DNA of 64,000 nt. Source: SIG459 sp045631645 (GTDB lineage Bacteria > Bacillota > Clostridia > Oscillospirales > Oscillospiraceae). Within the stretch, counting starts at the first letter, position 1. Every line of letters begins with the position of its first letter. The notes beneath the pieces are model-generated. The model worked only from the letters and a program-made list of their open reading frames with translations. It did not search any database and was not told where the DNA came from. Location of the stretch: NCBI GenBank assembly GCA_045631645.1, contig JAZQVC010000017.1, forward strand, positions 30,057 through 94,056. Reading direction: 5' to 3'. The position numbers and the translations under genes were made by a program. This document shows positions 34,778 through 42,869 of the stretch, piece after piece.

Positions 34778-35563
34778 TCAATCCTTTGCAAATTCCTGCA
34801 GACGCTCTATGGCGAATGCATCGGTTTTTCCTCTGAAGCCATGCTTGCCCTTTTCGATTATGTGCAGTCTGGCGTTGGAGTAAGATTTTTCGGCGCGGAT
34901 GGCATAATCAATATTGACTATGGAATCCTTAGTGCCGTGAATTATCATAACAGGGCCTTCATAGGGACTTATCTCCTTGAAGGGGTCAATGGCGATAACA
35001 TCGGCAACATAGCATCGTCCCAGTTTCATAGGACCGCATTTGACCAACTCAGGGATGTTGTTGGGGTCAAATTTTGCAAACATCATCTTGCCGGCACGGG
35101 CATCATCGGGGATGCAGAGCGCGGGATAGAAAAGCGCCAGCTTATCCACAAGTTCAGGATGCTTTGCGGCAGTAAGTGCGGAGACAAAGCCACCCTGGCT
35201 TGCACCCATAAGGAGAAGCTTCTTTCCGTTTTCGGGCAGGGACTGGGCGTAGGCGATAACGGCTTCCAGATCCTGAATTTCTGTAAGAACGCTCATAGCG
35301 GTGGTAGCGCCGTCGCTTTTGCCGCCTATAAGGCAGCCGCCGCAGAAATCGTAGCAGTAAGCGGCGTAACCCATAGAGGCAAGAGCTATGGCGTATTGGC
35401 GAACGCTTTTTCTGGTCATAAGGAAACCGTGACTGCAAATGGCAACAGGCAGATTCCGTCCTGAGCCTCTGAATTCTGTGCCGCGAATGGTAAGCTCTCC
35501 GCGTTTGCATTCAAAATTTCGCTCATTTATGCCCTCGGGCAGTTTGGTGCTGAAAATTCCCAT
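34778..35563 (-). CDS. Alpha/beta hydrolase, cinnamoyl/feruloyl esterase-like
   Basis: A 261-residue cytoplasmic hydrolase without signal peptide. The triad can be read as Ser in GASQGG near residue 122, Asp in HGTKDSIV near residue 212 and His in GKHGF near residue 243; the oxyanion region is SHGFLMTRKS near residue 45. The pattern resembles Est1E-like feruloyl esterases of gut Clostridia, which act on hydroxycinnamate esters; other acyl esters are possible. It precedes the MATE gene with 10 bases between stop and start, suggesting an operon. Confidence 0.8.
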   Translation of the reverse strand: MGIFSTKLPEGINERNFECKRGELTIRGTEFRGSGRNLPVAICSHGFLMTRKSVRQYAIALASMGYAAYCYDFCGGCLIGGKSDGATTAMSVLTEIQDLEAVIAYAQSLPENGKKLLLMGASQGGFVSALTAAKHPELVDKLALFYPALCIPDDARAGKMMFAKFDPNNIPELVKCGPMKLGRCYVADVIAIDPFKEISPYEGPVMIIHGTKDSIVNIDYAIRAEKSYSNARLHIIEKGKHGFRGKTDAFAIERLQEFAKD

Positions 35564-35658
35564 AAAATACCGCTCCTTTTCTAATGTGATTTCATATCTC
35601 TAATTTAGCAAATTGGAGAAGCTATTTCAATAGTTGCAAAAATAATTAAAAAAAGTTA

Positions 35659-35687
35659 TTGACAAAGCTTGCGTAATTTGTTATTAT
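35659..35687 (+). promoter_or_regulatory. Promoter of tRNA-Thr and tRNA-Tyr
   Basis: TTGACA (35659-35664) and TATTAT (35682-35687), 17-base spacing. Confidence 0.85.
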
Positions 35688-35705
35688 AGGCGAGCTGGAT
35701 AGCTT

Positions 35706-35781
35706 GCTGGTATAGCTCAGTTGGTAGAGCAGCTGATTTGTAATCAGCAGGTCGGGGGTTCGAGTCCGTCTACCAGCTCCA
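35706..35781 (+). tRNA. tRNA-Thr (TGT)
   Basis: 76-nt cloverleaf: acceptor GCTGGTA/TACCAGC, anticodon loop TTTGTAA (anticodon at 35739-35741), encoded CCA. Confidence 0.96.
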
Positions 35782-35797
35782 CAGCGTAATTGAATAT

Positions 35798-35882
35798 GGG
35801 GGAATTCCCGAGTGGCCAAAGGGGGCAGACTGTAAATCTGTTGTCGACGACTTCGGTGGTTCGAATCCACCTTCCCCCACCA
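35798..35882 (+). tRNA. tRNA-Tyr (GTA)
   Basis: 85-nt class II tRNA: acceptor GGGGGAA/TTCCCCC, anticodon loop CTGTAAA (anticodon at 35832-35834), long variable arm, encoded CCA. Confidence 0.96.
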
Positions 35883-36131
35883 AAAAGAGACATCCGAAAG
35901 GATGTCTCTTTTTTGCGTGGGGGAAGGCGATTGAAAAGCTCTGCCGCGCAAGCGGCGGTGAGTTCGAATCCCTGCAGCGTTAAGAAAATGTGCCGGGGGC
36001 ACATTTTTAGCGTAAGCTCGACGGCTATGCCGGCGAGGTTGCAGTTGGAGCAGGCGCAATTTTTTAAGGATATACACCAAAAAAACCGCAACCGTAAGGT
36101 TGCGGTTTTTTTCGTGGGGGAAGGCGATTGA
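35882..36131 (+). terminator. Terminator array and tRNA-derived debris after tRNA-Tyr
   Basis: Three intrinsic terminators follow: AAAAAGAGACATCC-GAAA stem (35882-35914), AAAATGTGCC stem (35985-36008) and AAAAAACCGCAACC-GTAA stem (36079-36112). A 19-bp segment beginning CGTGGGGGAAGG occurs after the first and the third (35916-35934, 36113-36131) and is an inverted copy of the tRNA-Tyr 3' end. Between them lies a T-arm-like piece, GAGTTCGAATCCCTGC. No gene is seen, and the stretch looks like remains of deleted tRNA genes. Confidence 0.75.
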
Positions 36132-36136
36132 GATTA

Positions 36137-36202
36137 TTAGCATATACTTGTTGACATTTCAACAAGTATATGCTAAATTACATTTTGTTGAAATATCAAC
36201 AA
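36137..36202 (+). promoter_or_regulatory. Promoter with two palindromic operators for the MarR-DegV operon
   Basis: A perfect 40-bp palindrome (18-bp arms, 36137-36176, core CTTGTTGA-CATT-TCAACAAG) contains the -35 box TTGACA (36151-36156); the -10 box is TAAATT (36174-36179) with a TG extension. A second core TTGTTGA-AATA-TCAACAA lies at 36185-36202, between the -10 box and the start codon. The layout suggests autorepression by the MarR protein. Confidence 0.85.
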
Positions 36203-36220
36203 GTGATGGAGGCGACTTTT

Positions 36221-36667
36221 ATGCAGGAAAGATTTGAAACTTTTACAGTGTTGATAAACAGAATAAGCCGTAATATCCGGAAAATAAAAAATCAGGAGAT
36301 GGCGGAATATAATCTGCGAAGCGCCCATGTTTCTTGCCTTTACTATATTTATACCGGTGAGGATGTCACCGCGACGGAGCTTTGCGAACGTTGTGAAGAA
36401 GATAAAGCCACTATATCCCGCGCCTTGGATTATCTTGAAAATGAAGGATATATTCTCCGAGAAGGAGAAAGCGCCAGAAGATACAAAAGTTCACTTTTGC
36501 TTACCGCCAAGGGCATAGAGACGGGAAAAAAGATCGCTGATAAAATTGACGGCGTTCTGGATGCAGTAAGCGGTGGACTCAGTGAGGAGGAGCGCCTTGC
36601 TTTTTACCGCAGCCTTTCCATCATCAGCGAAAGTCTGGAAGCCGTTTCAAGGAAGAGCGAAAACTAA
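36221..36667 (+). CDS. MarR family transcriptional regulator
   Basis: A 148-residue winged-helix regulator. The DNA-binding region includes VTATELCERCEEDKATISRALDYLE (recognition helix KATISRALDYLE, near residues 65-80) followed by a wing with REGESARRYKSSLLLT. GGAGG lies eight bases before the ATG. It is co-transcribed with a DegV-family fatty-acid-binding protein gene 11 bases downstream, and the promoter carries two palindromes, so it probably controls its own operon, perhaps in response to a lipid-related signal (inference). Confidence 0.88.
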   Translation: MQERFETFTVLINRISRNIRKIKNQEMAEYNLRSAHVSCLYYIYTGEDVTATELCERCEEDKATISRALDYLENEGYILREGESARRYKSSLLLTAKGIETGKKIADKIDGVLDAVSGGLSEEERLAFYRSLSIISESLEAVSRKSEN

Positions 36668-36678
36668 GGAGAAATAAT

Positions 36679-37518
36679 ATGAAAACGAGAATTATCGTGG
36701 ATTCCACAGCAGATCTTATGCCAGAAATCAAAGAGCGCGTGCATGTTGTGCCCCTCACAGTCCATTTCGGAGACGAGGAATTCATAGACGGCGTAACCAT
36801 CGACCATAAAACTTTTTATGAAAAGCTCATAGAAAGCGATGTCTTGCCCACAACAAGTCAGGCCACTCCCGATGCTTTTATGAAAGAGTTTGAAAAAGCT
36901 GCGCAAGCAGGTGAAGCCGCGGTCGTGATCACCATTGCCTCCCAGCTTTCCGGCACATATCAGAGTGCAGTTATTGCAGCCGAAGATTATGAGAATATCT
37001 TTGTTGTGGACAGCGGAAGCGGAGCTATGGGCAGCGGCATTTTGACGGAGCTTGCCCTCAGGCTGCTTGATGAAGGCAAAGGCGCGGAGGAAATTGCCGA
37101 AATTTTGGAGGAAGAGAAGAAAAAAGTTGTAATTGTAGCATTGGTGGATACTCTCGAATATCTGAAAAAAGGCGGAAGAATTTCCAAAACGCTTGCATTC
37201 GCCGGCGGAGTTTTGAACATCAAGCCGGTTCTTTCAGTTATCTGCGGCGAGATAAATCTGCTGGGAAAGGCCCGCGGCTCAAAAATGGGCAATAATCTTC
37301 TTGTGCGAGAGATAGAAAATGCCGGTGGTATAGACTTCAGCAAGCCGGTTCTGCTGGGATACAGCGGAATTTCCGATGCGCTGCTTCTGAAATATATTGA
37401 AGACAGCCGCTATATTTGGGAAGGCAATTTGGATGAAGTGAGATATACCAGCATCGGTAGTGTTATCGGCACTCATGCAGGTCCCGGAGCCGTTGCAGTT
37501 GCATTCTTCAAAAATTAA
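36679..37518 (+). CDS. DegV family fatty-acid-binding protein
   Basis: A 279-residue protein of the DegV family, which binds long-chain fatty acids; some members (FakB) present them to a fatty acid kinase. Typical features are IIVDSTADL at the N-terminus, TTSQATP near residue 60, VVITIASQLSGTYQSA near residue 79 and VDTLEYLKKGGRIS near residue 156. No fatty acid kinase gene is in the window. AAGGAG precedes the ATG. Coupled to the MarR gene. Confidence 0.92.
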   Translation: MKTRIIVDSTADLMPEIKERVHVVPLTVHFGDEEFIDGVTIDHKTFYEKLIESDVLPTTSQATPDAFMKEFEKAAQAGEAAVVITIASQLSGTYQSAVIAAEDYENIFVVDSGSGAMGSGILTELALRLLDEGKGAEEIAEILEEEKKKVVIVALVDTLEYLKKGGRISKTLAFAGGVLNIKPVLSVICGEINLLGKARGSKMGNNLLVREIENAGGIDFSKPVLLGYSGISDALLLKYIEDSRYIWEGNLDEVRYTSIGSVIGTHAGPGAVAVAFFKN

Positions 37519-37535
37519 AAACGAAGCATAAATTC

Positions 37536-37572
37536 AAAAACTCCCCTGCAACATCGTTCAGGGGAGTTTCCT
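37536..37572. terminator. Bidirectional terminator
   Basis: Stem AAACTCCCCTG/CAGGGGAGTTT between convergent degV and xpt. Confidence 0.8.
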
Positions 37573-37580
37573 TATAAATT

Positions 37581-38162
37581 CTACTGCTCGCGGAAGCATA
37601 TTTTGCCGCTTTCAGAGTCCATACTTTCCACAATGGCGATGGATTCAAGCTGATAGCCCATCTCGCGGATTGTTTTTCCGCCATCCTGAAAGCCTTTTTC
37701 AATGACAATACCAATGCCCTCAACAGCGGCGCCTGCCTCTTGGGCAATGGAAATAAGACCACGGAGTGCGCAGCCGTTGGCAAGAAAATCATCAATAATA
37801 AGCAGATGATCTTCCGCAGAGAGATATTTTTTCGAGACTATAACGCGGTTTGTGGTTTTGTGGGTGAAGGACTCAACCTCCGCCCTATACATATCTCCGT
37901 CGATATTAACGGACTTGCTTTTTTTGGCAAATACCATGGGAACACCGAATTCCCTGGCGGCCAGAGCGGCAATGCCTATACCTGAAGCTTCAATAGTCAG
38001 AATCTTGGTGATGTGCTTTTCAGAAAAACGGCGGCGGAATTCACGGGCGATTTCCTCAATAAGGGCGATGTCCATCTGATGGTTAATAAAACTGTCAACC
38101 TTCAAAACATTGCCGGGTCTTACTATGCCGTCGGCAAGGATTCTCTTTTCCAGAAAGTTCAT
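37581..38162 (-). CDS. xpt: Xanthine phosphoribosyltransferase
   Basis: Converts xanthine and PRPP to XMP in purine salvage. The 193-residue protein carries KILTIEASGIGIAALAA near residue 53 and the PRPP-binding loop LIIDDFLANGCAL near residue 120, as in Xpt of Bacillus. The ATG at 38162 has GGGAGAG upstream; the longer frame overlaps the divergent GH25 gene. No purine riboswitch is seen in the short leader, unlike the Bacillus gene. Confidence 0.93.
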   Translation of the reverse strand: MNFLEKRILADGIVRPGNVLKVDSFINHQMDIALIEEIAREFRRRFSEKHITKILTIEASGIGIAALAAREFGVPMVFAKKSKSVNIDGDMYRAEVESFTHKTTNRVIVSKKYLSAEDHLLIIDDFLANGCALRGLISIAQEAGAAVEGIGIVIEKGFQDGGKTIREMGYQLESIAIVESMDSESGKICFREQ

Positions 38163-38235
38163 ATATCCGTCTCTCCCGATGTAATTAATTGAGCATATGT
38201 TACCACAAAGAGGAATAAATGTAAATGAACCACTC

Positions 38236-38264
38236 TTGCCACGGCGCGCTATTTTTGCTAAAGT
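38236..38264 (+). promoter_or_regulatory. Promoter of the GH25 gene
   Basis: TTGCCA (38236-38241), 17-base spacer and TAAAGT (38259-38264) with TG extension. Confidence 0.55.
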
Positions 38265-38289
38265 TATGTAACAAAGAGGATGCAAGTGA

Positions 38290-39180
38290 GTGTTAAATTT
38301 TGTAAAAAAGAGAAAGATACGGGTACGGATAATGAGAAGAAAAGGATGCATAGCCGCAGCTCTTGCGGCAATAGTTATGGTCTCCCTTTGCGCCTGTTCA
38401 AAGAAAGCCGCCGATCCATATGAGGGAATGGTGCAGGTTGAATCGGGATTTGGCAATCTCATATGGATAACTCCCGCTGAAGGTGTTGCCGTCAATGACC
38501 TTGCTGCAGAGGACTTTGCCGAGGGTAAGTACATAGGCGAAGCCTACGATGTAAAAATGGGCATAGATGTCAGCGAGCATCAGGGCAGCATAGACTGGGC
38601 CGCGGTGGCATCCGACGGAATAGACTTCGCAATTATCCGCGCAGGCTACAGAGGCTATAGCGCAGGCGGACTTTTCACCGATGCATATTTTGACGGAAAT
38701 ATAAAAGGCGCCAGAAATAACGGACTTGATGTGGGCGTCTACTTCTTCTCTCAGGCAACAAACCCCGAAGAAGCGACGGAGGAAGCGGATTACCTTCTCG
38801 CTCTTTTGAAAAACTACCCTACCGACACCGTGACGCTCCCTATCTTCTATGATTGGGAGACCATTGATACCGATGAGGCTCGCACAGATGGTGTCACGGG
38901 AGAGGTTATCACCGAATGCGCCCTTGCCTTCACCGCAAGAATTCAGGAGGCGGGCTATGAAGGCGGAGTTTACGCCTACAGAAAGCTGGGTTATTTCAGC
39001 TACGACCTGCCCCGCATGACTCATCTTCGCTGGTGGGTTGCAACCCTCAGCGATTACCCCGACTTTTACTATAAGCATGATTTCTGGCAATATTCCATCA
39101 CAGGCAGTGTGGAAGGCATCGAAGGCGATGTGGACAGAAATATGCTCTTCATCCCCAAAGTTACCGAGATTCAGGAATAA
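38290..39180 (+). CDS. GH25 lysozyme-like lipoprotein
   Basis: A predicted lipoprotein (lipobox SLCAC) with a glycoside hydrolase family 25 domain from about residue 90, an N-acetylmuramidase fold that cuts peptidoglycan. Catalytic acids are visible as GIDVSEHQGSIDW and FYDWET; the C-terminal FWQYSITGSVEGIEGDVD is also typical. The GTG at 38290 is chosen because AAAGAGGA lies nine bases upstream; an ATG at 38332 would give a shorter signal peptide but lacks a ribosome site. Divergent from xpt. Confidence 0.88.
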   Translation: MLNFVKKRKIRVRIMRRKGCIAAALAAIVMVSLCACSKKAADPYEGMVQVESGFGNLIWITPAEGVAVNDLAAEDFAEGKYIGEAYDVKMGIDVSEHQGSIDWAAVASDGIDFAIIRAGYRGYSAGGLFTDAYFDGNIKGARNNGLDVGVYFFSQATNPEEATEEADYLLALLKNYPTDTVTLPIFYDWETIDTDEARTDGVTGEVITECALAFTARIQEAGYEGGVYAYRKLGYFSYDLPRMTHLRWWVATLSDYPDFYYKHDFWQYSITGSVEGIEGDVDRNMLFIPKVTEIQE

Positions 39181-39194
39181 ACTTAATTTGTTAT

Positions 39195-39236
39195 AAAAAA
39201 ATCCTGCGTACCGATTTGGTACGCAGGATTTTTATT
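39195..39236. terminator. Bidirectional terminator
   Basis: Stem AATCCTGCGTACC/GGTACGCAGGATT flanked by A and T runs, between GH25 and hppA. Confidence 0.92.
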
Positions 39237-39247
39237 TTATGTTTATC

Positions 39248-41365
39248 TTAGAAAATGTGGAAAGCCACGATGAGACCGGAGAATACGATGGAAACGGTGG
39301 AGCAGAGCTTGATGAGGATGTTGAGGGAGGGACCGGAGGTATCCTTGAAAGGATCGCCGACGGTGTCGCCAACAACAGCTGCCTTGTGCTGCTCGCTGCC
39401 CTTGCCGCCGTGGTTGCCGCGCTCGATGTACTTCTTGGCATTATCCCATGCGCCGCCTGCGTTGGACATGAATACTGCCATTGCAAAGCCGGTGACGGAA
39501 ACGCCGCCCAGGAGACCGACAACGCCGGTGGGTCCAAGGATAAGACCGGTAACGATGGGAACTACGATAGCGATAAGTGCGGGGAGAACCATCTCGCGGA
39601 GAGCGCCCTGAGTGCAGAGGTCAACGCAGCGGCCGTAATCGGGGTCTGCTTCGTAGGTCATGATGCCGGTGATCTCGTGGAACTGACGGCGAACTTCCTT
39701 AACGATGGACTGAGCAGCGTTCTGAACAGCGCTCATGGTGAGTGCGGAGAACACGAAGGTCAGCATAGCGCCGATGAAGAGACCGACGAGAACGGTGGGG
39801 CTGGTGAGGCTGAAGTTGAGAACTTCAGTGGTACGATCCTGAACGATGTTGACATAGGAAACGAGAAGAGCAAGAGCGGTGAGGGAGGCGGAGCCGATTG
39901 CGAAGCCCTTACCGGTAGCAGCGGTGGTGTTGCCAAGGCTGTCCAGAGCGTCGGTGCGCTCGCGAACTTCCTCGGGAAGACCTGCCATCTCGGCAATGCC
40001 GCCGGCGTTATCGGCAACAGGACCGTAAGCGTCGGTTGCGAGGGTGATACCGAGGGTGGAGAGCATACCAACACCGGCAATGCCGATGCCGTAGAGACCC
40101 TGGTTGAAAGCTGCGGTGAAGAGACCGTTTGCGTCAACAATAGCGGTGGAACCACCGGAGCAGAAATAGCTGATGAGAACTGCAGCGCCAACGATGAGGA
40201 TGGAAGCCAGAGTGGACTTCAGACCCAGAGAAACGCCGCCGATGATGATGGTTGCGGAGCCGGTTTCGGAAGCTGCAGCCAGCTTCTGGGTGGGCTTGTA
40301 GTTATCGGAGGTGTAATACTCGGTGAAGTAACCGATTGCGCAGCCGCCGATGAGACCGCAGAGGATGGAGATATAAACGCCGAGCCAGTTGCCGCTCTCC
40401 TTGAGGATCCACCAGCAGAGGGGCAGAGCCAGGACAGCAGAGAGAATAGCGGCGGTGTAAGTACCGGTGCGGAGGCTCTTCAGAAGAGAGAGCTGGGTTG
40501 CGTCTTCCTTGGTCTTAACCAGGAAGGAACCGATGAGGGAGCAGAGGATACCGACGAATGCCAGCATCATGGGGAGCATCATACCTGCCCAACCGTAGCC
40601 TGCAGCTGCGGAAAGAGCGAAGGTAGCGAGAATGGAGCCGACATAGCTTTCGTAAAGGTCAGCGCCCATACCTGCAACGTCGCCGACGTTATCGCCAACG
40701 TTGTCAGCGATGGTTGCGGGGTTGCGGGGGTCATCCTCGGGGATGCCGGCCTCGACCTTACCAACAAGGTCAGCGCCAACGTCAGCAGCCTTGGTGTAGA
40801 TACCGCCGCCAACACGGGCAAAGAGAGCCATGAAGGAAGCACCCATGCCGTTCATAACCATAACGTTTGCGAGAGTATCAGCGTCCATGCCGGCCATCTT
40901 GAGGCCGATGAACCAGAGGCTGATGTCCAGCATACCGAGACCGACAACGGTGAAGCCCATAACGGAACCGGAAGCGAAAGCTACGCGGAGACCCTTGTTA
41001 AGACCCTCGTGTGCAGCGTGAGCGGTACGAGCATTGGATGCGGTTGCGATCTTCATACCAACGAGACCGGCCAGCATGGACCAGATACCGCCGGTGAGGA
41101 AAGCAAAGGGAGTGATGCGGGAGAGCATCTGACCCTTGGAGAAGAATGCGATTGCGAGCAGAATTACGAATACCACCGCGAAAACTTTTGCTACGGTGGA
41201 ATACTGGCGCTTGAGATATGCGTTTGCGCCGGAACGGATTGCAGCGGCGAGCTTGATCATCTTCTCGTCGCCTTCGGAGGCCTTCATAACTACGTTGCGC
41301 TGGATGAATGCGAAAATAAGAGCAACGACAGCGCCGATGATGCCTACCCAAATCAGGTTTTCCAT
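39248..41365 (-). CDS. hppA: Membrane-bound ion-translocating pyrophosphatase
   Basis: A 705-residue protein with about 16 membrane segments that couples pyrophosphate hydrolysis to export of protons or sodium ions. The pyrophosphate site is recognisable as DVGADLVGKVEAGIPEDDPR and NVGDNVGDVAGMGADL near residue 200. GNTTAATGKGFAIGSA has Ala at the position that distinguishes the potassium-dependent class. Whether it pumps sodium, protons or both is not readable here. Monocistronic, with a leader of nearly 100 bases containing a palindrome. Confidence 0.96.
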   Translation of the reverse strand: MENLIWVGIIGAVVALIFAFIQRNVVMKASEGDEKMIKLAAAIRSGANAYLKRQYSTVAKVFAVVFVILLAIAFFSKGQMLSRITPFAFLTGGIWSMLAGLVGMKIATASNARTAHAAHEGLNKGLRVAFASGSVMGFTVVGLGMLDISLWFIGLKMAGMDADTLANVMVMNGMGASFMALFARVGGGIYTKAADVGADLVGKVEAGIPEDDPRNPATIADNVGDNVGDVAGMGADLYESYVGSILATFALSAAAGYGWAGMMLPMMLAFVGILCSLIGSFLVKTKEDATQLSLLKSLRTGTYTAAILSAVLALPLCWWILKESGNWLGVYISILCGLIGGCAIGYFTEYYTSDNYKPTQKLAAASETGSATIIIGGVSLGLKSTLASILIVGAAVLISYFCSGGSTAIVDANGLFTAAFNQGLYGIGIAGVGMLSTLGITLATDAYGPVADNAGGIAEMAGLPEEVRERTDALDSLGNTTAATGKGFAIGSASLTALALLVSYVNIVQDRTTEVLNFSLTSPTVLVGLFIGAMLTFVFSALTMSAVQNAAQSIVKEVRRQFHEITGIMTYEADPDYGRCVDLCTQGALREMVLPALIAIVVPIVTGLILGPTGVVGLLGGVSVTGFAMAVFMSNAGGAWDNAKKYIERGNHGGKGSEQHKAAVVGDTVGDPFKDTSGPSLNILIKLCSTVSIVFSGLIVAFHIF

Positions 41366-41410
41366 ATTGTTCTTACACTCCTTCTATAGATCATCATTGG
41401 TGTGCTACAT

Positions 41411-41433
41411 ACCAAACGTATGGTACGTTTGGT
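41411..41433 (-). promoter_or_regulatory. Palindrome in the hppA leader
   Basis: Perfect 10-bp inverted repeat ACCAAACGTA/TACGTTTGGT with a 3-base centre, about 30-50 bases downstream of the predicted hppA start site. It may be a repressor site or an RNA hairpin. Confidence 0.65.
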
Positions 41434-41468
41434 GCAGGTTGTACAAAAGATGTATACATTACTGGTAA

Positions 41469-41497
41469 ATAATAACCGAAATTCTGTCATTTTGCAA
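41469..41497 (-). promoter_or_regulatory. Promoter of hppA
   Basis: Minus-strand TTGCAA (41492-41497) and TATTAT (41469-41474), 17-base spacing. Confidence 0.65.
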
Positions 41498-41518
41498 TCA
41501 AAATATTCTGCAAAACTA

Positions 41519-41597
41519 TTGACAATTACATGCTTATCAAGTAAAATACCAAAGCTACATAATGGGGTGGAAGTTGGATTTCCGCCTCTTTTTTTTC
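41519..41597 (+). ncRNA. Possible very short transcription unit (orphan promoter plus terminator)
   Basis: TTGACA (41519-41524) and TAAAAT (41542-41547) with 17-base spacing are followed at 41564-41588 by a hairpin (GGGGTGGAA/TTCCGCCTC) and T8. Transcription would start near 41554 and stop near 41597, a product of about 43 nt in the gap between hppA and the next gene. A 26-codon frame starts inside it but has no ribosome site. A small RNA is possible; no known family is recognised. Confidence 0.4.
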
Positions 41598-41640
41598 TAC
41601 ATTTATACTTTTTTGTGCAAGTGTAACAAATTAAAAATAT

Positions 41641-41692
41641 AACAAGCCCGAAATTTCATCACCGCCACCTGATGGAATTTCGGGCTTGTTTT
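41641..41692 (-). terminator. Terminator of the P-loop ATPase gene
   Basis: Stem AACAAGCCCGAAATT/AATTTCGGGCTTGTT with an inner CATC/GATG pair, usable in both directions. Confidence 0.85.
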
Positions 41693-41705
41693 GCTTTTTT
41701 GGCTG

Positions 41706-42779
41706 TCAGTTGCCGCTGAAAAGACTTTGTATATGCTTTTCAGCCTCGCCGTATACTCCGTCAAAGTCCACACAGGGGTTATAAACATCTTCAAGTTGGT
41801 CGTGGAGTGACTTTGCCTGAGCAAGGGTATCGATGGCAAAAGCAGCGCATTCCCGTCCAAGTTTTTTTGCTCTGCGCACTTCGCTTCGATGGTGGGCGAG
41901 GGTTTCTCTGTCGGCGGAAGCATCAAGTCTTATGTGGCGGTAGCATTCCTGAACCTCATCGGGAAGGGCGTCGGAGCAATAAAGGGAGAGAGAAAGTTCG
42001 GGTATCAAAAGGGCGCTTATGCGATCCGGCTCAAGGCAGTCGGGACATATGATGAGAGAATAAGCCTTGCTTTGGGCGAGGGGGAGCAAGATTTCAAGAT
42101 AGAAGTTTCCCATCCCCAGCTCATTATCCAAAATGCAGAGTCTTTCGCAGCAATTATCCCGAAGAGAGATCCTGCCTTTGCAGCAAATGGCGCTGAGAAA
42201 CATTCTGCGTGTTTTCCCATACCCACTTCCCTCTTTTTTGAATTCTCTTAATGCAAAAGAATGGACTTTCTTTTTTATCCTTTCTCTGTCTGCTTCTGTC
42301 CATATCCCCGGATAGCGCCGCGGATGCAGTGAGGCGGCAGCCGATAAATAGGAATAAGCGGCAGCATAAAGAGCTTTGTAGCTGCAGTTCAGCTCCGAAA
42401 TTTCCTCGGCATGACTTTCAAGGGCACTTTTATCATAAAACCTGCCAAGGTCGAGATAAGCGCCGCAGCTTCCGGGGAAGAGCGGATCAATGCAGTGGGG
42501 TGATGTGCCGTCAACATAGCCGATGCCGAGGGAGGGAATATATACTCCGTCGAGGGAATCGGGGTCTCCCGAGCAGAGGACGTATTCCGCCGCAAGCCCC
42601 CTCTCTTCCGCGGCGGCACCTATGCGCCGCATAAAGCTGGATTTGCCGCAGCCGGGTCCGCCTTTTATAACGTTGAGAAAGCATCCTTCCTTATAAGAGC
42701 AGAAGCCATCATAAAGGGAGTAAAATCCCTGAGAAGAGTTGCTGCCGAGAAAATAGCGGGAGGGTGATGGGTGATTCAT
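41706..42779 (-). CDS. P-loop ATPase of the PRK06851 type
   Basis: A 357-residue cytoplasmic P-loop protein with Walker A GGPGCGKSS near residue 40. A second nucleotide-binding-like half is present but less clear (FLSAICCKGRISLRDN near residue 205, without a full Walker A). The family is found in Clostridia, often near sporulation or envelope genes, and has no established function. The ATG at 42779 has a GGCAGG upstream; a longer frame begins in the preceding terminator region. Confidence 0.72.
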   Translation of the reverse strand: MNHPSPSRYFLGSNSSQGFYSLYDGFCSYKEGCFLNVIKGGPGCGKSSFMRRIGAAAEERGLAAEYVLCSGDPDSLDGVYIPSLGIGYVDGTSPHCIDPLFPGSCGAYLDLGRFYDKSALESHAEEISELNCSYKALYAAAYSYLSAAASLHPRRYPGIWTEADRERIKKKVHSFALREFKKEGSGYGKTRRMFLSAICCKGRISLRDNCCERLCILDNELGMGNFYLEILLPLAQSKAYSLIICPDCLEPDRISALLIPELSLSLYCSDALPDEVQECYRHIRLDASADRETLAHHRSEVRRAKKLGRECAAFAIDTLAQAKSLHDQLEDVYNPCVDFDGVYGEAEKHIQSLFSGN

Positions 42780-42830
42780 GAAAAAACCTGCCTTTCTATA
42801 CAAACTATGCGTTGGCAGGCTAAAATGATA

Positions 42831-42868
42831 AAAAAAACGACCGAATATTTTCGGTCGGTTTTTTTCTT
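42831..42868 (-). terminator. Terminator of the dnaX-ybaB operon
   Basis: Stem AACGACCGAA/TTCGGTCGGTT with flanking A and T runs. Confidence 0.9.
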
Positions 42869-42869
42869 A

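Noticed and set aside
35900..36130. Protein-coding frames such as those containing RWIRTTEV across the tRNA-Thr/Tyr locus
   Set aside because: These are antisense translations of tRNA genes, a frequent false prediction.
39239..41389. A 716-codon open frame antisense to hppA
   Set aside because: Composition is Gly/Glu/Asn/Cys-rich nonsense while hppA on the other strand has every family motif. The same applies to long antisense frames across hydB, hydA, the ABC genes, the purine permease and the CoA-disulfide reductase.
41562..41642. A 26-codon frame starting ATGGGGTGG
   Set aside because: It has no ribosome binding site and runs through a transcription terminator.
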